This document shows, piece by piece, positions 56,796 through 64,000 of a stretch of 64,000 nt of DNA (the first letter of the stretch is position 1; every line of letters starts with the position of its first letter). Under the pieces are notes generated by a model. That model saw nothing but the letters and a program-made list of their open reading frames with translations, did no database searches and was not told the DNA's origin. This stretch comes from Candidatus Saccharimonadota bacterium. GTDB taxonomy: Bacteria; Patescibacteriota; Saccharimonadia; Saccharimonadales; Saccharimonadaceae. The translations under genes were made by a program, and so were the position numbers. Where the stretch lies: NCBI GenBank assembly GCA_030445265.1, contig JAUCSC010000001.1, forward strand, positions 310,001 through 374,000. The letters run 5' to 3'.

Positions 56796-56882
56796 GCGGA
56801 TGTGGCGGAATTGGTAGACGCGCTAGCTTCAGGTGCTAGTGTCCGTAAGGACGTGGAGGTTCAAGTCCTCTCATCCGCACCA
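56796..56882 (+). tRNA. tRNA-Leu(CAG), CCA encoded
   Basis: Acceptor GCGGATG/CATCCGC, anticodon stem CTAGC-TTCAGGT-GCTAG (anticodon CAG), variable arm, T-loop GGTTCAAGTCC, terminal ACCA. Confidence 0.96.
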
Positions 56883-56886
56883 TTAC

Positions 56887-56913
56887 AAAAAGGCCGTTTG
56901 ATACGGCCTTTTT
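56887..56913 (+). terminator. intrinsic terminator after tRNA-Leu(CAG)
   Basis: aaaaaggccgt-ttgat-acggccttttt. Confidence 0.9.
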
Positions 56914-56963
56914 GTATGCCTTCATGTAGATAGATCATTTCTTCATTAACGTATACTAGTGCT

Positions 56964-57575
56964 ATGACAAATACGATAGGTGTTGGCCCTCATCCCCAGC
57001 CGTGGCCAGTAGGCGAACAATATGACGCTGAGCTTCTAGAAAATGGAGACCGGCGCAATGTGGTCGATAAGTACCGGTACTGGACGGTAGAGGCCATAAA
57101 GAAAGACCTCGATAATACCAGATCTGCGCTCGTCATTGCGATTGAGAACTGGCAGCATGATTTTAATATCGGCACCATTGTCCGCACGGCCAATGCCTTC
57201 AACGCGAATGCAGTTCATATTATTGGACGCAGGCATTGGAATAAGCGGGGAGCCATGGTTACCGATCTCTATATGAATATGTATTATCATGATTCCGTCG
57301 ATAGCTTTACGGCGGCGATGCAGCAGCAAGATCGTCTCATCGTCGGTATCGATATTATACCGGGTGCCAAACCGTTGCATGCGACCATCCTTCCCAAGAA
57401 TGTAGCGCTGGTATTTGGCGGTGAAGGACCTGGCCTGTCGGACAACATGAAGGCTGCTTGTAGCGATATAATTATGATCGAACAATCTGGCTCGACACGT
57501 TCAGTGAACGTTGGCGTCGCGGCTGGGATAGTGATGTATGCATGGACAAAGGTGCACATCGATCAGGTTCGTTGA
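56964..57575 (+). CDS. SpoU/TrmH-family RNA methyltransferase (second copy)
   Basis: NWQHDFNIGTIVRTANAFNA, VFGGEGPGLSDNM, EQSGSTRSVNVGVAAGIVMYAW. Confidence 0.9.
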   Translation: MTNTIGVGPHPQPWPVGEQYDAELLENGDRRNVVDKYRYWTVEAIKKDLDNTRSALVIAIENWQHDFNIGTIVRTANAFNANAVHIIGRRHWNKRGAMVTDLYMNMYYHDSVDSFTAAMQQQDRLIVGIDIIPGAKPLHATILPKNVALVFGGEGPGLSDNMKAACSDIIMIEQSGSTRSVNVGVAAGIVMYAWTKVHIDQVR

Positions 57576-57600
57576 CGAAATATGAAGCCAGTGTCATAAT
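57572..57600 (+). promoter_or_regulatory. promoter of 57607 ORF, overlapping upstream stop codon
   Basis: TTGACG (57572-57577)-17 nt-CATAAT (57595-57600)-6 nt-ATG. Confidence 0.7.
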
Positions 57601-57606
57601 AAGCAC

Positions 57607-58248
57607 ATGAACGGAACTGATGAAACAGCCTACGTCCGAAGATCAGTTCATATCTTGCGCCCCAGCTTCCTCCCGAGTCCCTACTTGCAGCAGGAATTTA
57701 ATAAACTGCTTGAACCGAGCGCACATTACACGACTCCTCTTACCTTCTTTGGAACGAAAAATGTCGCCGTTGATTTAATTGATTATACGCACCGTCACTA
57801 TAGTGATGTTATTGCCCAAGTAGAGACAGAGATGCACCAGCAGTCAGCCGGGATCGTTCGACTAAGTGGTGAACTAGCCTACCGAGCCCTGAGCGATGTC
57901 AAAACACGAGTGGCCTTAAAGCCAAAGAACCAAACTTCATTCAATGAGCTGATGGAGGTAATGAACATTATACCGATTGCATTTCCTGAACGCGGGAGTG
58001 AGGGTAAAGTGCAAAATCATTATCTCTTTTTTGATATAGCGACCAGTGCGCTACTGGCCGATATCCAGCAACGTAAGCGTGTTCAGGCTGGTATGTCGGC
58101 GGGAATGAGCGTCATGACTCTCGGTAACCTGCAGGGCTTTGACTTTCACTTCAACACAAAGGTGCCCCAAGAACCGGGTAAAGGATTAGTGTCCCCAGTT
58201 GTTCGCATTCAGCCAACTGACGGCGGTTCTTTAAAAGATGCAATCTGA
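57607..58248 (+). CDS. hypothetical protein
   Basis: 213-aa ORF with own promoter; no recognised motif. Confidence 0.6.
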   Translation: MNGTDETAYVRRSVHILRPSFLPSPYLQQEFNKLLEPSAHYTTPLTFFGTKNVAVDLIDYTHRHYSDVIAQVETEMHQQSAGIVRLSGELAYRALSDVKTRVALKPKNQTSFNELMEVMNIIPIAFPERGSEGKVQNHYLFFDIATSALLADIQQRKRVQAGMSAGMSVMTLGNLQGFDFHFNTKVPQEPGKGLVSPVVRIQPTDGGSLKDAI

Positions 58249-58267
58249 CGTATAAAGCACGAGCTTC

Positions 58268-58296
58268 TTGTCTCTTCTTGGTAAAAGTGAGACAAT
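58268..58296 (+). promoter_or_regulatory. hisS promoter
   Basis: TTGTCT (58268-58273)-17 nt-GACAAT (58291-58296)-7 nt-ATG 58304. Confidence 0.55.
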
Positions 58297-58303
58297 AACC
58301 CCT

Positions 58304-59638
58304 ATGGAACCTCTCTCGTCGTTGCCGTACAAGGGCACTCGTGACTACTACCCGGAAGATAAGCGGGTGCAAAACTATATCTTTGCAAAGTGGCGCAAAG
58401 TCGTCGAAGGCTATGGCTACGAAGAATATGGTGCACCGATGATCGAACAGCTTGAGGTATATGCGGCGAAGAGTGGTCAAGAAATTGCCAACGAGCAGAC
58501 CTATTCTTTTACTGATCGCGGTGGGCGAATTGTGGCAATCCGACCAGAAATGACACCGAGTATTAGCCGAATGGTTGCCGCTCGCCGCCAGCAGCTGGCA
58601 TACCCGGCCCGGTTGTATTCTATCGCTAATTTCATGCGTTATGAACGTCCTCAGCGTGGCCGTGAACGAGAGTTTTGGCAATTGAACGTCGACCTTTTTG
58701 GCCTAGAAGGCAGTCAGGCAGATGCTGAGATGATTGGTATGGCGGATGCAATCTTGAAAGCATTCGGGTCAAAAGCAGACGATTACACGATTAAGATCAA
58801 CAGTCGTAATCTCGTTAATTTCATGATGGTCCAGTATCTCGGGCTTGACTCAATTCAAACCCAACAAATGATTCGTCTTCTCGACCGCAAAGACAAAATT
58901 ACCGCAAGCGATTTTGATGAACAGGCGCAGTCAATCTTTGGTGAATTGGCGGAGGGTGAAGGTCTCGAGCGGCTTCGGGGGATTATTGAGGCGACGTCAA
59001 TCGGGCAGCTACCACGTGAAATCCGCGATTCAAGTGCCTTTGATGAAGTCCATAATCTTTTTGAGGCCTTAACCAAGCAAGGGACTGACAGTGTCGTCTT
59101 TGATATCGCGTTGATGCGGGGCCTTGATTACTACACAGGTATTGTATTTGAGGTATTTGATACACACCCGGACAATAACCGCTCGCTGTTCGGTGGTGGA
59201 CGATACGACGGGCTCGTCGGCTTGTTTGGTGCAGAGCCGATCAGCGCCATTGGGATGGCTCCGGGCGGCACAACGTTTGAACAATTCCTCCAGGTACATG
59301 ACCTCCTGCCTAAATTACACTCGACGACCGATATTTATATCGTGGTACTGAGTGATGATGCGCGCAAGGGTGCGGCAACTCTCGCTCGCAATCTCCGTGA
59401 AGATGGCGTAAACGTAGAATTCGACTTCACTGGCCGTAAAATTGATAAGCAAATCAAAACAGCCGTTAAAAAAGCTATCCCATATCTTGTTTTTGTTGGT
59501 GATCAGGAAATAAAAAACGAAATATATACCATTAAAGATACGGCCAGTACCGAAGAACAGACCATGAGCGCGGCGCGTATCGTGAGCTTTGTAAAAGACC
59601 GGCGGCGTAACGATACGACCGACGATGATTTGATATAG
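58304..59638 (+). CDS. hisS: histidine--tRNA ligase
   Basis: PYKGTRDYYPEDKRVQNYIF, IRPEMTPSISRMVA, RPQRGREREFWQLNVDLFG, GLDYYTGIVFEVF. Confidence 0.96.
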   Translation: MEPLSSLPYKGTRDYYPEDKRVQNYIFAKWRKVVEGYGYEEYGAPMIEQLEVYAAKSGQEIANEQTYSFTDRGGRIVAIRPEMTPSISRMVAARRQQLAYPARLYSIANFMRYERPQRGREREFWQLNVDLFGLEGSQADAEMIGMADAILKAFGSKADDYTIKINSRNLVNFMMVQYLGLDSIQTQQMIRLLDRKDKITASDFDEQAQSIFGELAEGEGLERLRGIIEATSIGQLPREIRDSSAFDEVHNLFEALTKQGTDSVVFDIALMRGLDYYTGIVFEVFDTHPDNNRSLFGGGRYDGLVGLFGAEPISAIGMAPGGTTFEQFLQVHDLLPKLHSTTDIYIVVLSDDARKGAATLARNLREDGVNVEFDFTGRKIDKQIKTAVKKAIPYLVFVGDQEIKNEIYTIKDTASTEEQTMSAARIVSFVKDRRRNDTTDDDLI

Positions 59639-59667
59639 AACGCGACCCCTGTTATAATCAATCAGAT

Positions 59668-60951
59668 ATGGACACACGACTGAAACAACTATCTGAGACC
59701 AAAGTAGAATTAACGATTACTGTCGGCGCGGCCGAGCTTCTGGCGGCCGAACAAGTCGCCCTGACAAAACTTGCTAAGAATATCAAAGTTGCTGGCTTTC
59801 GAGCGGGCAAAGTACCGATGTCGGTAGCTGCAAAGAATATTGATCCATCGGCGCTGGCGGAACAGACGCTGGAAGATGCTTTGAGTAAAGCTGTGGCTGA
59901 AGCGTTTGTCACCGAAAAAATCCAGGCGCTCGACCGCCCGTCGGTAGAAGTAAAGAAGTATGTCCCGAGGGATGTGCTCGAGTTTACCGCTGAAGTGGAA
60001 ATCATCCCTAAGGTAACACTCGGAAAGTATACTTCTCTCAAAGCTCGACCTGAAGCAGTGAAAGTCTCGGCCGATGAGGTCAATGAGCTTATCGAACGCA
60101 TGAGGGCCGGCTTTGCCTCTAAGGAAGAGGTTAAACGGGCTGCTAAAAGCGGCGACGAGGTGGTTATCGATTTTATCGGTAAGAAAGATGATGTTGCTTT
60201 CGACGGCGGTACGGCGAGCGATTACCGGCTCACGCTTGGCGAAGGTCAATTTATTCCTGGCTTTGAAGAAGCGGTCGAAGGCCATAAAGCTGGCGACGAG
60301 TTCGATATTGATTTAGCTTTTCCAGACGACTACCACGTCGCCGATCTTGCCGGACAAAAGGTTGTTTTTAGTGTGTCCCTTAAGCAAGTCAACGGCGTGA
60401 AGCTACCGGCGGTAGATGACGAATTTGCGGCAAAGGCTGGTCCGTTTACGAGCGTGAAAGATCTGAAAGATGATGTGAAGCGTGAGCTAACTGCCCAGAA
60501 AGAACGCGAAGCAGGCGAGAAGCACAAAGATATTCTCGTACAAGAACTGATTAAAGTCAGTGACGTGACAGCACCCGAAATCCTTATCACTGATCAAATG
60601 GATTCGATCCGCCAAGATTTTGAGCGCAACCTCATGTATCAGGGCTTAACGGTCGAAAGCTATATTCGTACCTCAGAGTATAAGGATGTTGAAGATTGGA
60701 TTGCTAAGGAAGTTCGTCCAACCGCCGAGAAGCGCGTCAAGGCTGGCTTGGTTTTGGCCGAACTCAGCAAGGCTGAGAAAATTGAAGCAACGGCGGCTGA
60801 GCTGGAGGAGCATGTTGAGGTATACAAGAAGCAGTATGCCAACAACCCTGATGCGCTGAAGCAGTTTGAAACACCTGAGGTCCGTCGGGACATTGCCAAT
60901 AGACTATTGACCGAAAAGACCGTCGAACGCCTTGTCGAATTAAACAAGTAG
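59668..60951 (+). CDS. tig: trigger factor
   Basis: N-terminal GFRAGKVP ribosome-binding signature, FKBP domain, C-terminal SurA-like helices; directly upstream of clpP. Confidence 0.93.
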   Translation: MDTRLKQLSETKVELTITVGAAELLAAEQVALTKLAKNIKVAGFRAGKVPMSVAAKNIDPSALAEQTLEDALSKAVAEAFVTEKIQALDRPSVEVKKYVPRDVLEFTAEVEIIPKVTLGKYTSLKARPEAVKVSADEVNELIERMRAGFASKEEVKRAAKSGDEVVIDFIGKKDDVAFDGGTASDYRLTLGEGQFIPGFEEAVEGHKAGDEFDIDLAFPDDYHVADLAGQKVVFSVSLKQVNGVKLPAVDDEFAAKAGPFTSVKDLKDDVKRELTAQKEREAGEKHKDILVQELIKVSDVTAPEILITDQMDSIRQDFERNLMYQGLTVESYIRTSEYKDVEDWIAKEVRPTAEKRVKAGLVLAELSKAEKIEATAAELEEHVEVYKKQYANNPDALKQFETPEVRRDIANRLLTEKTVERLVELNK

Positions 60952-60968
60952 ATCAGTAAACACCATGA

Positions 60969-60995
60969 TTAGCACTCTATTGAAACGAGTGCTAA
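60969..60995 (+). promoter_or_regulatory. CIRCE operator (HrcA site) upstream of clpP
   Basis: Exact TTAGCACTC-N9-GAGTGCTAA. The N9 contains TTGAAA (60980-60985); 18 nt later is TATAAT (61004-61009). Confidence 0.95.
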
Positions 60996-61015
60996 TTTTG
61001 ATATATAATAGAGTC

Positions 61016-61612
61016 ATGAATAATCCTCGCAACTATCTTGTTCCAACCGTTATTGAAAAAAGCTACGATGGGGAGCGCGCCTTTGATATATACTCGCGCC
61101 TCCTCAACGAGCGCATTATCTTCCTCGGTGAAGACGTCAATGAGCACACCGCGAATATCGTCGTCGCTCAATTGCTTCACCTGGCCTACGCTGATAGCAG
61201 CAAAGACATTAAGCTGTATATTAATAGCCCTGGCGGCAACGTATACGACGGCTTGGCTATCTATGACACCATCCAGTTCATTAAGCCGGACGTCCAGACA
61301 ATTGGTATTGGCCTGCAGGCTAGTATGGGCGCCTTCCTGCTCTCGAGTGGGGCAAAGGGCAAACGCTTTGCGCTGCCAAACAGCCGTATTATGATTCACC
61401 AGCCATCGAGTGGGACGCAGGGAAAAATTAGCGACCAGGAGATTACACTTCGTGAAGGACTCTTCCTCAAGCAGCGACTCAATGAGATCCTCGCCAAGAA
61501 CACTGGCCAAAAACTGTCTAAGATTGAAAAAGATGCTGATAGAGACTTTTGGATGAGCGCCGAAGAAGCAAAAGAGTATGGCCTCATCGACGGACTCATA
61601 GAAAAGGCCTAA
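61016..61612 (+). CDS. clpP: ATP-dependent Clp protease proteolytic subunit
   Basis: [38 protein letters not shown] (Ser), [13 protein letters not shown] (His). Confidence 0.97.
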   Translation: MNNPRNYLVPTVIEKSYDGERAFDIYSRLLNERIIFLGEDVNEHTANIVVAQLLHLAYADSSKDIKLYINSPGGNVYDGLAIYDTIQFIKPDVQTIGIGLQASMGAFLLSSGAKGKRFALPNSRIMIHQPSSGTQGKISDQEITLREGLFLKQRLNEILAKNTGQKLSKIEKDADRDFWMSAEEAKEYGLIDGLIEKA

Positions 61613-61617
61613 GGAGT

Positions 61618-62229
61618 ATGAAATCATTTGAACTAAAGCCAATCAGCCCGACGCCTGAAAATGCCCGGCGGGTTATTGAGTTGGCGCAGGCGGATCTCGC
61701 GCAGGCTCGGGGCGTCTATGATGAGACTACCCTGTATCATTCTTTGCATATCGAGCCAGTGAGATTGCAGCAAGAAAAACTCCAGGCCCATAATGAACGC
61801 TACCTCGGGGTATACGCGACCGATCGACTGGTCGCTTTTGCCAAAGTCAATGAGTGGCGTGCCCTTGATCAAGCTCCCTTCGCGCGTGCCAAGCTTTCGT
61901 CTACGGCTTTAAAGGCAAGCGCCCGACTGACGGGCGGCCATTTATTACAGCACCCTTTCCGACCCGTCGATGGCATCCATGCGCTTATTGCCGACATGCA
62001 GCTTGGTTCACGGCACGATGAGGCGCTTGCTGAGCTCGTCGGTGAGATCACCGAGAACTCAGACGCGCGACTCCACGAACTCCGTATTGGCGTTCCGCTC
62101 GACGATCCCGTCACACCAGTCTTGCAGCAGTATGAATTCATGCCGACCGGTCGATTTAGCGACCAGGTACCGGGCGCAGAGGGCATTACGCAGGAATTAT
62201 ACCGCCGGCCAGCTCGGCGAATGAAATAG
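61618..62229 (+). CDS. hypothetical protein, possibly GNAT-like
   Basis: YLGVYATDRLVAFAKVNEWR resembles a GNAT core strand; no firm motif. Confidence 0.45.
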   Translation: MKSFELKPISPTPENARRVIELAQADLAQARGVYDETTLYHSLHIEPVRLQQEKLQAHNERYLGVYATDRLVAFAKVNEWRALDQAPFARAKLSSTALKASARLTGGHLLQHPFRPVDGIHALIADMQLGSRHDEALAELVGEITENSDARLHELRIGVPLDDPVTPVLQQYEFMPTGRFSDQVPGAEGITQELYRRPARRMK

Positions 62230-62233
62230 TATC

Positions 62234-62262
62234 TTGACTCATTACAGACAAGCAGTCATAAT
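62234..62262 (+). promoter_or_regulatory. rpoB promoter
   Basis: TTGACT (62234-62239)-17 nt-CATAAT (62257-62262), 155 nt upstream of rpoB ATG. Confidence 0.75.
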
Positions 62263-62286
62263 AGGTGACAAGAAGTAGTGTAGCCT

Positions 62287-62379
62287 GGGTTTATCATGTC
62301 CTTATGCGCAAGTGGCGGTGCAGACGGAATAACCTCGTGCTTAGGGAATCTTCGGCGCCAAAGAACCCCTTATAAACCT
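62287..62379 (+). ncRNA. candidate structured 5' leader of rpoB
   Basis: Closing stem GGGTTTAT (62287-62294)/ATAAACCT (62372-62379) enclosing a sub-hairpin ggg-aa-tctt...aaga-a-ccc (62344-62368). Confidence 0.4.
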
Positions 62380-62417
62380 AATCTAACAATCTAATTACGC
62401 GAGGACCAGTATTTATA

Positions 62418-64000
62418 ATGGCAAAAGCTAAGCCTGCATCAGCGAAGCGTGTCTTCTTTACGCAAGACGACACGGCATTATCACTACCAAACTTAATTGC
62501 GCACCAACGTGACAGCTGGCGAGACTTCGTCGAGACCGGCCTCGGCGAGATTTTTGCCGAGCTGAACCCAATCGACGACTACACCGGACAAAAGCTTGCA
62601 CTCCGTTTCAAGGATTACAATTTCCATGATCCGAAGAACACTGAGCAGTTCGCCAAAGAAAACAACTTAACTTTTGACGCGCCGCTACACGCCAATGTCG
62701 AACTGACCAACAAAGTCACCGGTGAAGTTAAAGAGCAGGAAATTTATCTTGGTGACTATCCATGGATGACCGATCGCGGTTCATTCATTATTAATGGCAC
62801 CGAGCGTGTTGTCGTTTCTCAGCTGATTCGATCCGCTGGTGTATTCTTTACCGCTGACAAAGCTGCCACGCGTAATTACTACGGCGCAAAGTTGATTCCT
62901 GGCCGTGGTGCATGGCTCGAATTTGAAACCGCTACCAATGGCGTCCTCTACGTCAAAATTGACCGCCGCCGTAAACTGCCTGTTACGACGTTGTTCCGTG
63001 CCCTTGGTTATTCCAAGACATCTGAAATCAGCGATCTATTTAAAGATGTTGATACCGGTGAAGTAAAATACATCGAAGCCACTCTCGATAAGGACCCGGC
63101 CCGGGGTTCCAATGAAGCATTAATCGAAGTCTACCGACGCCTCCGTCCTGGCGACCTGGCGACTGTTGATAATGCCCGAAGCATGATTGAACGTATGTTC
63201 TTTGACTTTAAGCGCTTTGACTACTCACGTGTTGGTCGTTACAAGCTCAACCAGCGCCTCGGCCTGGAAGTCGCAAACACCACCGAAAACCGTGTTTTCC
63301 AATTGACTGACCTCATCGCGATTGTCCATGAGATTATTCGTCTCAATAACTCACAAGAGCCAGCCGATGACATCGACGCACTTTCAAACCGCCGCGTAAA
63401 ACTCGTTGGTGAGCTCGTTGCTCGTCAGTTCCGTGTTGGTATGCTCCGTATGCAGCGTAATGCTATGGACCGGATGAGTATGAGTGATATCGAAAACGTA
63501 TCGCCAAACCAGCTAATCAATGCGCGACCTGTTGTGGCCGCCGTCCGTGAATTCTTTGCCAGCTCACAGCTTTCACAGCTGATGGACGAAACGAACCCGA
63601 TGGCTGAACTCGCACACAAACGACGACTTAGCTCGCTTGGTCCAGGTGGACTCAGCCGTGAGCGTGCAGGGTTTGATGTCCGTGACACCCACCCGACGCA
63701 CTACGGAAAACTCTGTGTCGTTGAAACACCTGAAGGCGCCAACATCGGCCTGGTGCTCAACCTTGCCTCATATGCCCGTATCAATGAGTACGGCTTTATC
63801 GAGACACCATACCTGAAAGTTGTTGATGGTAAGGTAACGGCTGAAATCGTTTATCTCGACGCCGCTCAAGAAGCCGTCGAAGTCATTGCTGACGCCGGTG
63901 CCTCATTGAACGATGACCGTTCATTTGCTGACGAACGCGTCAGTGCTCGTAACGGCCTCTTCCCTGAGCAGGTTGACGCGACGGAGATCACCTACATGGA
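62418..64000 (+). CDS. rpoB: DNA-directed RNA polymerase subunit beta, truncated by window edge
   Basis: Open frame from ATG 62418 to the window end (absent from the ORF track because it has no stop): GDYPWMTDRGSFIINGTERVVVSQLIRSAGVFF, SSQLSQLMDETNPMAELAHKRRLSSLGPGGLSRERAGFDVRDTHPTHYGKLCVVETPEGANIGL. Confidence 0.97.
   Translation, partial: MAKAKPASAKRVFFTQDDTALSLPNLIAHQRDSWRDFVETGLGEIFAELNPIDDYTGQKLALRFKDYNFHDPKNTEQFAKENNLTFDAPLHANVELTNKVTGEVKEQEIYLGDYPWMTDRGSFIINGTERVVVSQLIRSAGVFFTADKAATRNYYGAKLIPGRGAWLEFETATNGVLYVKIDRRRKLPVTTLFRALGYSKTSEISDLFKDVDTGEVKYIEATLDKDPARGSNEALIEVYRRLRPGDLATVDNARSMIERMFFDFKRFDYSRVGRYKLNQRLGLEVANTTENRVFQLTDLIAIVHEIIRLNNSQEPADDIDALSNRRVKLVGELVARQFRVGMLRMQRNAMDRMSMSDIENVSPNQLINARPVVAAVREFFASSQLSQLMDETNPMAELAHKRRLSSLGPGGLSRERAGFDVRDTHPTHYGKLCVVETPEGANIGLVLNLASYARINEYGFIETPYLKVVDGKVTAEIVYLDAAQEAVEVIADAGASLNDDRSFADERVSARNGLFPEQVDATEITYM

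Noticed and set aside
54934-56882. Composite transposon or integrative element flanked by tRNAs
   Set aside because: No integrase, transposase or target-site duplication seen; only one metabolic gene in the interval.
56745-56933. 62-aa ORF on plus strand
   Set aside because: Entirely overlaps tRNA-Leu(CAG) and its terminator; the coding look comes from the tRNA sequence.
1-64000. CRISPR arrays, IS elements, prophage, rRNA operon, toxin-antitoxin pairs
   Set aside because: No regularly spaced repeats, transposase/integrase motifs, phage structural genes, rRNA-like tracts or convincing TA pairs seen on reading the window.

Overview
This 64-kb window looks like a gene-dense chromosomal segment of a reduced bacterium. 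By gene content it is probably Patescibacteria/CPR, most likely Saccharibacteria-like; this is inferred, since there is no 16S rRNA in the window. It uses the standard code, with TGA as a stop. I saw no CRISPR array, transposase or prophage. Housekeeping blocks: rmuC; pheST; FKBP-trxB; ppa/rel; gap; a sugar-phosphate operon (rpiB, rpe-like, split transketolase, fba, two tandem PfkB kinases, a SLOG protein); uvrB; gatC-gatA-[HEPN-like ORF]-gatB; dnaE; a GspE/PilB ATPase; rplS; an rnhB-UPF0102 fusion; pepN; a secreted HNH nuclease; nusA; clpC-[HExxH protein]-radA-PIN/TRAM; a class A PBP; tyrS; recG; rsmD; two tRNA-Leu genes; an FAD oxidase; hisS; tig; clpP; and the 5' part of rpoB, which runs off the right edge. 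The most interesting signals are regulatory. (1) Two perfect CIRCE operators sit at clpC and clpP, each with the -35 box inside the 9-nt spacer. (2) TATAMT -10 boxes repeatedly lie about 6-9 nt upstream of start codons, suggesting widespread leaderless mRNAs. (3) A terminator hairpin lies between the nusA promoter and nusA. (4) A palindromic terminator encodes the shared ...KKDA C-terminus and overlapping stop codons of two convergent genes. (5) A 21-codon, apparently leaderless uORF overlaps the rnhB start by ATGA. (6) rpoB has a long structured leader. All calls are from reading the sequence; no searches were run.
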